Source of the DNA: Alishewanella jeotgali KCTC 22429
GTDB lineage: Bacteria > Pseudomonadota > Gammaproteobacteria > Enterobacterales > Alteromonadaceae
Length of the DNA stretch: 64,000 nt
Direction: 5' to 3'
Assembly (NCBI RefSeq): GCF_000245735.1
Contig: NZ_AHTH01000002.1
Span: 91,620 to 155,619, forward strand
In this document: positions 10,296 through 18,203 of the stretch, in pieces
How positions within the stretch are numbered: position 1 is the first letter of the stretch
Layout of the letters: every line of letters begins with the position of its first letter
The notes under the pieces: model-generated
What the model was told of the DNA's origin: nothing
What the model saw: the letters and a program-made list of their open reading frames with translations, nothing else
Database searches by the model: none
Position numbers and translations under genes: made by a program

Positions 10296-11894
10296 GTGAT
10301 TTCTACCAATAATGTAACCATGCAGTTTGGCGCTAAGCCGCTGTTTGAAAATATCTCCATTAAGTTTGGTGACGGTAACCGTTATGGCTTAATTGGCGCC
10401 AATGGCTGCGGTAAGTCAACCTTTATGAAAATTCTGAGCGGTGAGCTGGAGCCTACTGCCGGTAATGTCTTTGTTGAGCCGAATTATCGTGTTGCCAAAT
10501 TACATCAGGATCAGTTCGCTTTTGAGCAGTACTCAGTGATTGATACCGTGATTATGGGCCACGCTGAATTGTGGGCGGTGAAAGCCGAGCGGGATCGGAT
10601 CTATGCGGATCCGGAGATGTCAGAAGAAGACGGTATGCGCGTCGCAGACTTGGAAGTTGCCTTTGGTGAAATGGACGGCTATTCCGCCGAATCACGTGCC
10701 GGCGAACTGTTACTGGGTGTCGGTATTCCGATTGAACTGCATTATGGCCCGATGTCAGCTGTCGCACCGGGTTTTAAGCTGCGGGTACTATTGGCCCAGG
10801 TGCTGTTTGCTGATCCGGATATTATGTTGCTGGACGAACCGACCAACAACCTGGACATCAATACCATTCGCTGGCTGGAAAACGTATTGGCCGAGCGTAA
10901 CTCGACCATGGTGATTATTTCGCACGACCGGCACTTTCTAAACAGTGTTTGTACTCATATGGCTGATCTGGACTTTGGTGAGTTGCGGGTTTACCCGGGT
11001 AACTACGATGAGTATATGACAGCGGCGACACAGGCGCGGGAGCGTTTATTGGCCGATAATGCCAAGAAAAAAGCGCAGATCGCTGAGTTGCAGACTTTCG
11101 TTAGCCGTTTCTCAGCCAATGCCTCTAAGGCCCGTCAGGCCACCAGCCGCGCTAAACAGATTGATAAGATTAAGCTAGAGGAAGTAAAAGCGTCCAGCCG
11201 GGTTAACCCCTTTATCCGCTTTGAGCAGCAAAAAGGCCTGTATCGTCTGGCATTAGAAGTCGAAGGGCTAACCAAAGGCTTTACTGAACACAAGCTGTTT
11301 AAAAACCTGAAACTGACGGTGGAGGTGGGTGAAAAAGTGGCGATCCTCGGTACCAACGGTATTGGTAAATCGACGCTGTTAAAATGCCTGGTTGGCGATC
11401 TAACACCAGAAAGCGGCACCGTAAAATGGTCAGAAAACGTGAATATTGGCTACTATGCGCAGGATCATGCGCATGATTTTGCTGAAGATATGACCTTATT
11501 TGACTGGATGAGCCAGTGGAAACAGCCATCTGATGATGAGCAGGCAATCCGTGGCATTTTAGGCCGCTTATTATTCTCTCAGGATGAGATTAAAAAATCC
11601 GTGAAGGTGTTATCGGGTGGTGAGCAGGGCCGGATGTTATTCGGTAAGCTGATGTTACAGCGGCCAAATATTCTGATTATGGATGAACCGACCAACCACC
11701 TGGATATGGAATCGATTGAATCCCTGAACCTGGCACTGGAAAATTACAAGGGCACTTTACTATTTGTCAGCCATGACCGCGAATTTGTGTCTTCGCTGGC
11801 CAGCCGGATTATTGAAATCACTGATCAGGAAGTGCGTGATTTCGTCGGTAGCTATGACGAATACCTGGCAAGGCAACTGGCCTTACAAGCCTAA
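10296..11894 (+). CDS. ybiT: ABC-F ATPase, YbiT type
   Basis: A 532-residue soluble protein with two ABC ATPase domains and no membrane segment, the ABC-F class that acts on the ribosome. Walker A motifs are GANGCGKST (near residue 35) and GTNGIGKST (near 350); Walker [11 protein letters not shown] and [10 protein letters not shown] follow. The second domain has LSGGEQGRM, while the first has a degenerate signature ([12 protein letters not shown]), a feature of the YbiT subfamily. The GTG start at 10296 gives an N-terminus aligned with E. coli YbiT. The exact role of YbiT in translation is not settled. Confidence 0.93.
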   Translation: MISTNNVTMQFGAKPLFENISIKFGDGNRYGLIGANGCGKSTFMKILSGELEPTAGNVFVEPNYRVAKLHQDQFAFEQYSVIDTVIMGHAELWAVKAERDRIYADPEMSEEDGMRVADLEVAFGEMDGYSAESRAGELLLGVGIPIELHYGPMSAVAPGFKLRVLLAQVLFADPDIMLLDEPTNNLDINTIRWLENVLAERNSTMVIISHDRHFLNSVCTHMADLDFGELRVYPGNYDEYMTAATQARERLLADNAKKKAQIAELQTFVSRFSANASKARQATSRAKQIDKIKLEEVKASSRVNPFIRFEQQKGLYRLALEVEGLTKGFTEHKLFKNLKLTVEVGEKVAILGTNGIGKSTLLKCLVGDLTPESGTVKWSENVNIGYYAQDHAHDFAEDMTLFDWMSQWKQPSDDEQAIRGILGRLLFSQDEIKKSVKVLSGGEQGRMLFGKLMLQRPNILIMDEPTNHLDMESIESLNLALENYKGTLLFVSHDREFVSSLASRIIEITDQEVRDFVGSYDEYLARQLALQA

Positions 11895-11923
11895 TATCAA
11901 TTAGCTGACTTCCCGTTACCAGA

Positions 11924-11958
11924 CAACCCCTAAGCCAGACTTAGGGGTTGTTTTTTTT
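11924..11958 (+). terminator. Terminator after ybiT
   Basis: CAACCCCTAA-GCCAGAC-TTAGGGGTTG followed by eight T is a strong intrinsic terminator, 30 bp after the ybiT stop. Confidence 0.9.
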
Positions 11959-12071
11959 ATTTTCAGGCCCCAGATCAATAAACGTAAATAAAACTTAATT
12001 CAGAAATTCAGGTAGCTATGCTATTTTTTAGCTATTGCTTTTTATACCTGAACAAATAACGGGAGTGTCGA

Positions 12072-12539
12072 ATGAAGATTAATATCGGTATTGATGAAGA
12101 GCAACGTAAAGCCATTGCCCACGGTTTGTCTGTATTGTTGGCGGATACCTATACGTTGTACCTGAAAACCCATAATTACCACTGGAACGTGACCGGCCCG
12201 ATGTTTCAGACGCTGCACACCCTATTCGAAACCCAGTACAATGAGCTGGCGTTGGCCGTTGATGAAATCGCCGAGCGTATCCGTGCGCTGGGCGAATTTG
12301 CACCAGGCTCTTATAAAGAGTACGCCAAGCTGACCAATCTGAAAGAAGCGGATGGTATTCCAGCCGCAGAAGAGATGATTAAAGATCTGGTAAAAGGTCA
12401 GGAAGCCATTGCCAAAACGGCTCGCTCTATAGTGCCGGTCGCCGATGGTGCCTCAGATGAGGTAACCCTGGATCTGTTAACTCAGCGCATGACAGTGCAC
12501 GAGAAAAATGCCTGGATGCTGCGTAGTCTAATCGCTTAA
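12072..12539 (+). CDS. dps: Dps-family ferritin-like protein
   Basis: A 155-residue DNA-protection/iron-storage protein of the Dps family. Inter-subunit ferroxidase residues are recognisable: histidines in [11 protein letters not shown] (residues 34-44) and the acidic helix [15 protein letters not shown] (residues 63-77). It lacks a long lysine-rich N-terminal tail, so direct DNA binding of the E. coli type is uncertain. Single-gene unit with GGGAG upstream and its own terminator. Oxidative-stress or stationary-phase control is likely by family but no operator is evident. Confidence 0.92.
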   Translation: MKINIGIDEEQRKAIAHGLSVLLADTYTLYLKTHNYHWNVTGPMFQTLHTLFETQYNELALAVDEIAERIRALGEFAPGSYKEYAKLTNLKEADGIPAAEEMIKDLVKGQEAIAKTARSIVPVADGASDEVTLDLLTQRMTVHEKNAWMLRSLIA

Positions 12540-12570
12540 GCACAATATTAACGTTATCCTATCCAGATAA

Positions 12571-12602
12571 AACAGGGAGCCTTGACTCCCTGTTTTCTTT
12601 TT
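12571..12602 (+). terminator. Terminator after dps
   Basis: CAGGGAG-CCTTGA-CTCCCTG followed by TTTTCTTTTT, 32 bp after the dps stop. Confidence 0.88.
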
Positions 12603-12677
12603 AAGCAACTCTGTACCACTTTGGTCTAATTCTGCATTTTATCGTGGTATTTTTGCCATTCATCTGACATTCTTAGC

Positions 12678-12716
12678 GCCCGGATGTGTTACCATCCGGC
12701 CGCCCAGCCTACGGGC
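12678..12716 (+). promoter_or_regulatory. Structured leader upstream of nhaD, candidate cation riboswitch
   Basis: Two adjacent hairpins, CCGGATG-TGTTAC-CATCCGG (12680-12699) and GCCC-AGCCTAC-GGGC (12702-12716), lie 46 bp before the nhaD start and are followed by CAACTTACCCTC. Conserved RNAs of the nhaA-I type, described as lithium/sodium-responsive riboswitches, precede cation antiporter genes in Proteobacteria. The context fits, but I cannot verify the match to that consensus, so this is a candidate only. Confidence 0.4.
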
Positions 12717-12762
12717 AACTTACCCTCAACTAAATTTGTGCAAAAAAGTAACAGGTTTAATC

Positions 12763-14208
12763 ATGCGAACGTTAAGTGTTTTGTCCTGCTGTGCCGCGCT
12801 GTTGCTGGCCAGCCCCGCCGCCTTGGCAGCGGCAGCTGGTGAGCTATCCCTGACGTCTTCAACTATCGGTTTTATTTGTATCGCCATTTTTGTGCTGGCT
12901 TATGCGCTGGTGATGGGCGAAGAAAAATTGCATATGCGCAAATCAAAACCGGTGCTGGTTGCAGCAGGTCTGATTTGGATCCTGATTGGTTGGGTCTATG
13001 TGCAAAATGGCATGCCAAACGTGGCCGAAGATGCTTTCAGACATAACTTGCTCGAGTTCGCCGAGTTAATGTTATTCCTGCTGGTCGCGATGACCTATAT
13101 CAATGCCATGGAAGAGCGCCGGCTATTTGATGCGCTGCGAGCCTGGATGATTCGCAAGGGCTTTAGCTATCAGAACCTGTTCTGGATCACCGGCTTTTTA
13201 TCCTTCTTTATCTCGCCAGTAGCCGATAACCTGACCACCGCTTTGTTGATGTGCGCAGTGGTAATGAAGGTAGCCGAAGGAGACAAACGCTTTATTAACC
13301 TCTGCTGTATTAATATCGTGGTCGCAGCCAATGCCGGTGGTGCCTTTAGCCCCTTTGGCGATATTACGACGCTAATGGTCTGGCAGGCGGGGATGGTGAA
13401 ATTTCAGGAGTTTTTCGTGCTCTTTATCCCGTCAATGGTCAATTTCCTGATCCCGGCGGCGATTATGAGTTTCTTTATTGAAAAACGTAAGCCTAATGCC
13501 ATTGAAGAAGATGTGGAGTTAAAACGTGGCGCAATCCGTATTGTCTGCCTGTTTTTATTTACTATTGCCACAGCTGTTGCCTGTCATACCTTCCTGCATC
13601 TGCCACCGGTACTGGGTATGATGATGGGCCTGGGCTATTTGCAGTTCTTTGGTTATTTCCTGCGTATGACGTTACCGGGTTCGCTGGCCCGTAAACGCGC
13701 TATGGCAGAGCGGGCGGGGGATATGGAACGTTTACGGCGCTTAGGTGGTGTGGTGCCCTTTGATGTATTCAGTAAGGTGCAACGCGCTGAATGGGATACC
13801 TTACTGTTTTTCTATGGTGTAGTGATGTGTGTTGGCGGCCTGGGCTTTCTGGGCTATCTGGCCGTGATGTCCGACCTGCTATATAGCCAATGGGGCCCAA
13901 CTAATGCCAACGTTGCCTTAGGGGTGATCTCCGCCGTAATTGATAATATTCCGGTGATGTTTGCGGTGTTGACGATGCAGCCAGATATGTCACATGGCCA
14001 GTGGCTGCTGATTACACTTACCGCAGGCGTTGGCGGAAGCCTGCTGTCGGTTGGCTCTGCTGCCGGGGTGGCATTAATGGGCCAGGCCAGAGGCATGTAC
14101 ACCTTTGCTGGCCATTTGAAATGGGCTCCGGTAATTGCGCTGGGTTACATCGCCTCGATTTTCGCACATCTGTGGCTAAACGCCAGCTTGTTTGACGTAT
14201 ACGGCTGA
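12763..14208 (+). CDS. nhaD: Na+/H+ antiporter, NhaD type
   Basis: A 481-residue membrane protein of the NhaD/ion-transporter superfamily with about 12 predicted segments, exporting Na+ (and Li+) for protons. I chose the ATG at 12763: it yields a signal-like N-terminus (MRTLSVLSCCAALLLASPAALA) behind AGG, while the TTG at 12736 has no support. Conserved features include SPVADNLTTALLMCAVVMK near residue 154, NAGGAFSPFGDITTLMVW near 200 and IDNIPVMFAVLTM near 394. Typical of marine or halotolerant gammaproteobacteria. A structured leader precedes it. Confidence 0.93.
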   Translation: MRTLSVLSCCAALLLASPAALAAAAGELSLTSSTIGFICIAIFVLAYALVMGEEKLHMRKSKPVLVAAGLIWILIGWVYVQNGMPNVAEDAFRHNLLEFAELMLFLLVAMTYINAMEERRLFDALRAWMIRKGFSYQNLFWITGFLSFFISPVADNLTTALLMCAVVMKVAEGDKRFINLCCINIVVAANAGGAFSPFGDITTLMVWQAGMVKFQEFFVLFIPSMVNFLIPAAIMSFFIEKRKPNAIEEDVELKRGAIRIVCLFLFTIATAVACHTFLHLPPVLGMMMGLGYLQFFGYFLRMTLPGSLARKRAMAERAGDMERLRRLGGVVPFDVFSKVQRAEWDTLLFFYGVVMCVGGLGFLGYLAVMSDLLYSQWGPTNANVALGVISAVIDNIPVMFAVLTMQPDMSHGQWLLITLTAGVGGSLLSVGSAAGVALMGQARGMYTFAGHLKWAPVIALGYIASIFAHLWLNASLFDVYG

Positions 14209-14234
14209 CGCTATTCAGTCGCTGGCTTGATCCG

Positions 14235-14265
14235 AAAAACGCAGTCTCTGGTGGCTGCGTTTTTT
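14235..14265 (+). terminator. Terminator after nhaD
   Basis: AAAAACGCAG and CTGCGTTTTT flank a 10-base loop; the right arm continues into a T-run. It lies 27 bp after the nhaD stop. Confidence 0.85.
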
Positions 14266-14441
14266 ATAACGGGGTCTATCCAGTGCGGCTGGCGAAAAAA
14301 CTACTAAGATTTTTCCGGAAAACCTTGTAAAATCCATCACAACAGCGACACTTAGTAAAAAGGTGTTCGTAGCAGCGTGGTCATTTTACATCAGGCGCTG
14401 TTTTACTCAGTCGGTAGGTTGTGACAACCGGAGAAGCTAAG

Positions 14442-15287
14442 ATGAATGCGTTACAATATGCGCAGAATGTAGTAGAGCTATTTTCTTTACCTGACAGTTA
14501 TTTCCGGGTGCGGGAGTTGATGGAATCCGATACGGCGAGTTTGGATGATATCGCTGAAGTTATCTTATTAGACCCGGTGTTGACATCAAAGTTATTAAAG
14601 CTGGCTAATTCAGCAATTTATCGTTTACCCTATCAGGTAGATTCTGTCAGTAAGGCTCTGCTAGTTCTTGGAAAAACTCAGGTTTATAATTTGATCCTGA
14701 GTATTGGTATCAGCTCCGCCTGTAGCCAAATAAATTGCACCGCTATCGATTTAGAGCGCTTTTGGGAGCAAAGTGTCAATGCTGCCTTAATTGCAAAATA
14801 CCTTGCTACCCATATCAGCCTTAAATCCGCCGATCGCACCTATGTATCTGGCTTATTACATAACATTGGCGAGTTGGTAGTGGCTCAGCAAAATGCTGAG
14901 ATAGCAACTGAGTGTCAGCAATACAGTTCTGAGATAAAGCCCTGGCAGTTGCAACAACGCAAATTAGGTTTTACTTACGCAAGTTGTGGTGCAGAGTTGT
15001 TGCATCTTTGGCAGCTGCCTGATGCGATTGCAGATCCCGTTGCATTGCAGCACAACAGTCAATACGAGGCAAGAAGTCCGGAGGATCTCATTGTTTATTT
15101 AGCAGTGAGATTGGCACTGGCCAATCAGCATCCAGAATTGTATAGCATCAAAACGCTGGTTGATCCTTTCTTATTAGAAACACTGCAGTTAACTCAAGCA
15201 GATTTACTTAAAGCCATCGACTTCTGCAATACTGAAGGGTTATTTGTATTATCCGTTCTTAACCCCCGGATAAGTACTATCTATTAA
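14442..15287 (+). CDS. HDOD-domain signalling protein
   Basis: A 281-residue cytoplasmic protein with one HDOD domain (about residues 12-210). The N-terminal stretch SLPDSYFRVRELMESDTASLDDIAEVILLDPVLTSKLLKLANSA (given in part: LDPVLTSKLLKLANSA) is the typical HDOD opening, and LLHNIGELVVA near residue 147 corresponds to the former HD motif. No GGDEF, EAL or receiver domain is fused. HDOD proteins act in stress, competence or motility signalling in gammaproteobacteria, mostly by protein contacts. ATG at 14442 follows GGAG by 8 bases; a GTG at 14421 is less likely. Confidence 0.85.
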   Translation: MNALQYAQNVVELFSLPDSYFRVRELMESDTASLDDIAEVILLDPVLTSKLLKLANSAIYRLPYQVDSVSKALLVLGKTQVYNLILSIGISSACSQINCTAIDLERFWEQSVNAALIAKYLATHISLKSADRTYVSGLLHNIGELVVAQQNAEIATECQQYSSEIKPWQLQQRKLGFTYASCGAELLHLWQLPDAIADPVALQHNSQYEARSPEDLIVYLAVRLALANQHPELYSIKTLVDPFLLETLQLTQADLLKAIDFCNTEGLFVLSVLNPRISTIY

Positions 15288-15299
15288 TGTCGTCTTTAT

Positions 15300-15324
15300 A
15301 GCCGGTTGTGCCGGCTTTCTTTTG
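15300..15324 (+). terminator. Terminator after the HDOD gene
   Basis: AGCCGG-TTGTG-CCGGCT followed by TTCTTTT, 13 bp after the HDOD stop and just before the maeA start, so maeA probably has its own promoter further upstream or depends on readthrough. Confidence 0.6.
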
Positions 15325-15341
15325 GTTATTCGGATCACATC

Positions 15342-17039
15342 ATGTCTACAAGCAATTTGTCGAAAAGACCTCTGTATACTGGCTATGCAGGTTCGGCCTT
15401 ACTTGAAACGCCACTATTGAACAAAGGAAGTGCTTTCTCAGCACAGGAGCGTGCCGCCTTTAACCTGACAGGTTTACTACCGCCCCGTTATGAAACCATC
15501 GAAGAGCAGGTGAGCCGCTGTTATCAACAATATCGGAGCTTTGAAGATCCGATTAATAAGCATATTTATTTGCGCGCTATTCAGGATAATAACGAAACGC
15601 TGTTTTATCGGTTGGTGCAGCAACATTTGGAAGAAATGTTGCCCATTATCTATACGCCGACGGTCGGTGACGCCTGTGAACAGTTCTCCGATATTTATCG
15701 CAGTGCCCGTGGGCTCTTTATTAGCTATGAAGACCGCTATAATCTGGATGACGTGCTGCGTAATGCAACGAAAAGCAAAGTCAAAGTCATAGTGGTAACA
15801 GATGGTGAACGGGTGCTGGGCCTGGGTGACCAGGGCATAGGCGGTATGGGTATTTCTATTGGCAAACTGTCGCTCTATACCGCTTGTGGCGGTATCAGCC
15901 CGGCCTATACCTTACCCGTGATGTTAGACGTTGGTACTAACAACGAAAAATTACTTAAAGATCCTATGTATATGGGCCTACGGCAACCGCGGGTTGGGCA
16001 GGAGGAATATAATGAGTTTATTGACCTCTTTATTCAGGCGGTAAAACGGCGTTGGCCGGAAGCCATTATTCAGTTCGAAGATTTTGCCCAGCCCAATGCG
16101 ATGCCGATTCTGCAGCGCTATCGTGACAGCGTGCGCTGTTTTAATGATGATATTCAGGGTACTGCTGCAGTAACGGTAGGGACCTTGCTTGCGGCTTGCC
16201 GTAGCAAAGGTGTGCCATTACATCAGCAAAAAGTGGTATTCGTCGGCGCTGGCTCTGCAGGCTGCGGTATCGCCGAGGCGATTATTAGCCAGATGGTGGC
16301 AGAAGGTTTAGCTGAAGCTCAGGCGCGTAGTCAGGTGTATATGGTTGACCGCTTCGGACTGCTTACCGATACCATGCCGGATTTACGTGACTTCCAGCAA
16401 GCTCTAGTGCAAAGCAGTGCGCAAATTGCCAGCTGGAGCTTTAGCGGTGACTATCCAAGCCTGTTAGACGTAATGCATTGTGCTCAGCCTACCGTGTTAA
16501 TAGGGGTATCTGGTCAGGCTGGATTATTTACTGAGCAGATTATCCGCGCGATGAAAAAGGGCTGTGCCTTGCCGATTATTTTTCCATTAAGTAATCCGTC
16601 ACGGCAGGTAGAGGCAACACCAGAGCAGGTGATTGAGTGGACAGAGGGAGACGTGATTGTTGCGACCGGTAGCCCCTTTAAGCCCGTTCATTATCAGGGG
16701 CGTGAATTTCTGATCACCCAGTGTAACAACAGCTATATTTTCCCGGGTATCGGTTTGGGGGTAATAGCCGCAAACGCCAGACTGATTTCAGACGAGATGT
16801 TGCGTGCTGCCAGTGAAACCCTGGCAGCGAATTCGCCTCTGGCTAACACCGGAACAGGGGGCTTGTTACCGCCTTTTACTGAGCTCGCTGCGTTAAGTAA
16901 AAGGATTGCCTTTGCTGTCGCTAAGGTCGCGATGCAGCAGGGCCTGGCGCTGGAGCTGGACGACAATGCGCTGCAACAAAAAATTGAAGATAATTTCTGG
17001 CGACCGGAGTACCGTAATTACCGCCGCGTCAGCAGTTAA
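15342..17039 (+). CDS. maeA: NAD-dependent malic enzyme
   Basis: Oxidative decarboxylation of malate to pyruvate with NAD+. 565 residues from the ATG at 15342, the same length as E. coli MaeA (SfcA). [17 protein letters not shown] near residue 103 carries the catalytic tyrosine region, [11 protein letters not shown] near 242 the metal ligands and [16 protein letters not shown] near 300 the nucleotide-binding fold. A 12-residue extension to 15306 is not supported. The ribosome site is weak (GGATCACATC). Links the TCA cycle to the pyruvate pool also fed by the Entner-Doudoroff operon. Confidence 0.94.
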   Translation: MSTSNLSKRPLYTGYAGSALLETPLLNKGSAFSAQERAAFNLTGLLPPRYETIEEQVSRCYQQYRSFEDPINKHIYLRAIQDNNETLFYRLVQQHLEEMLPIIYTPTVGDACEQFSDIYRSARGLFISYEDRYNLDDVLRNATKSKVKVIVVTDGERVLGLGDQGIGGMGISIGKLSLYTACGGISPAYTLPVMLDVGTNNEKLLKDPMYMGLRQPRVGQEEYNEFIDLFIQAVKRRWPEAIIQFEDFAQPNAMPILQRYRDSVRCFNDDIQGTAAVTVGTLLAACRSKGVPLHQQKVVFVGAGSAGCGIAEAIISQMVAEGLAEAQARSQVYMVDRFGLLTDTMPDLRDFQQALVQSSAQIASWSFSGDYPSLLDVMHCAQPTVLIGVSGQAGLFTEQIIRAMKKGCALPIIFPLSNPSRQVEATPEQVIEWTEGDVIVATGSPFKPVHYQGREFLITQCNNSYIFPGIGLGVIAANARLISDEMLRAASETLAANSPLANTGTGGLLPPFTELAALSKRIAFAVAKVAMQQGLALELDDNALQQKIEDNFWRPEYRNYRRVSS

Positions 17040-17052
17040 TAGTAATTTTACT

Positions 17053-17071
17053 CCCAGGGCTTAGCCCTGGG
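17053..17071. terminator. Hairpin between convergent maeA and zapA
   Basis: CCCAGGGC-TTA-GCCCTGGG is a perfect 8-bp stem; the loop is the zapA stop codon region. Flanking T-runs are poor (TGCTTGTTT on the right), so it is a modest bidirectional terminator. Confidence 0.55.
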
Positions 17072-17318
17072 TGCTTGTTTGGATTGCTTTGAGTAAATTG
17101 GCCAACGTGGCTTGTTGTTGTTTCATTTCAGCCAATACATTTACCGCTGTCAGCATAAGTAATTGGTCACGACTGGCCAGCGGTTGCTGTGTAGCCTGTA
17201 AGGTTATCCGCTGTTCTAATTCGCTGGCAACCTGCTGCAATACTAACTCTAAATCCGACTCAGCCTTAAAACGGTAGTGTCGCCCGGCGATGGTAATACT
17301 ATAAGGTCGAACACTCAT
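17061..17318 (-). CDS. zapA: Cell division protein ZapA-like
   Basis: An 85-residue protein with the ZapA layout: a short beta-rich N-terminus (VRPYSITIAGRHYRF) followed by a helical region (DQLLMLTAVNVLAEMKQQQATLANLL) that forms a coiled coil. ZapA binds FtsZ and crosslinks protofilaments at the Z ring. It is shorter than E. coli ZapA (109), mainly at the C-terminus. The start overlaps the stop of the upstream coiled-coil gene by 4 bp, which supports a two-gene unit. Confidence 0.82.
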   Translation of the reverse strand: MSVRPYSITIAGRHYRFKAESDLELVLQQVASELEQRITLQATQQPLASRDQLLMLTAVNVLAEMKQQQATLANLLKAIQTSTQG

Positions 17319-17521
17319 TGAGGTTGTTGAGTAAGCTCAGTTAACAATTGCGTCATTTGCTGAGCGAGCTTTGCCTGACTGTCGTCTTTCTCCATCATCT
17401 CCAGTTGTAACAGCTCGTGCTGTTCTTGTAAGTTATTTAACTGTTGTTGTAATTTGATATTCTTACTGATAAGTTCTTTTACTGCATCTTGCAGCTGGTC
17501 AAATAATGTGACAGTGCTCAT
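17315..17521 (-). CDS. Small coiled-coil protein upstream of zapA (TIGR02449/ZapB-like)
   Basis: 68 residues, almost entirely heptad-like helix rich in Q, L, E and K (LFDQLQDAVKELISKNIKLQ). Small coiled-coil proteins of the TIGR02449 family occupy this position next to zapA in many gammaproteobacteria, and the architecture resembles ZapB. Family assignment is by context and composition; a role at the division septum is inferred. Its last codons overlap the zapA ATG in an ATGA-type arrangement. Confidence 0.65.
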   Translation of the reverse strand: MSTVTLFDQLQDAVKELISKNIKLQQQLNNLQEQHELLQLEMMEKDDSQAKLAQQMTQLLTELTQQPQ

Positions 17522-17765
17522 ATCGATTTCCGGCCCTTGAAGAAAAGGCGCTACACTAATAAAAGCCGCAACGGAATACCAGTTTTAACGGAACATCCAC
17601 TACTGATCGCCGGATTTATACTCAAATCATCTAACTTTCAATGTTAAATCCGACTCCAAGGGGCAATGCAGCCAAATTGCAGACCAGCCATAGTTTTGAT
17701 CTGGAACAGCATTTTACTTGAGAATTGGCTTTATATTAGCGCAGAATAAATTAAAGGGGTTTAAT

Positions 17766-18203
17766 ATGCTTAAAACTGTTAGTGTTGAAAGTGTCATGCA
17801 GGATGGCTTTGCCGTAGCGGCCCGGATCGGTGAGCACCAGCTGATGATTGATCAGCCTGTTACAGCAAAAGGGACTGGGTTGGGGCCGACGCCCTTGCAG
17901 ATGTTACTTTTTGCCGTTGGCGGCTGTATTGCCACTATTGGCCGGATTGCCGCCTTTCAACAGAAAATCGCACTACACGGGATGCGGATCACCGTCGAGG
18001 GGGATTATGACCCAGATGCGCTGATGGGCAAGGCGACGACCGAGCGGGCAGGCTTTCAGCAGATCCGGATCCTGGCTGAGATTGACGCCGATCTGTCGGT
18101 GGAGCAGAAGCAACGCTTTCTTGATGAAGTATGCGCCCGCTGCCCGCTGCATGATAACCTGCTAACGGGGACTCAGGTCGCGCATCAATTGGTGAGCAGC
18201 TGA
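17766..18203 (+). CDS. OsmC/Ohr-family protein
   Basis: 145 residues from the ATG at 17766 behind AAAGGGG. The OsmC fold is indicated by LGPTPLQMLLFAVGGCIATIGR (cysteine near residue 57) and the second cysteine in CARCPLHDNL (near 125), the pair that acts as a peroxidatic centre in the family. Closer to the YhfA-like branch than to OsmC or Ohr themselves. Probably reduces organic hydroperoxides or simply belongs to that fold; substrate unknown. Its 3' end overlaps the convergent sensor gene by 19 bp. Confidence 0.83.
   Translation: MLKTVSVESVMQDGFAVAARIGEHQLMIDQPVTAKGTGLGPTPLQMLLFAVGGCIATIGRIAAFQQKIALHGMRITVEGDYDPDALMGKATTERAGFQQIRILAEIDADLSVEQKQRFLDEVCARCPLHDNLLTGTQVAHQLVSS

Noticed and set aside
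17522..17765. 6S RNA gene, which often sits near zapA
   Set aside because: The interval shows no long closing stem with a central bubble and no resemblance to known 6S ends.
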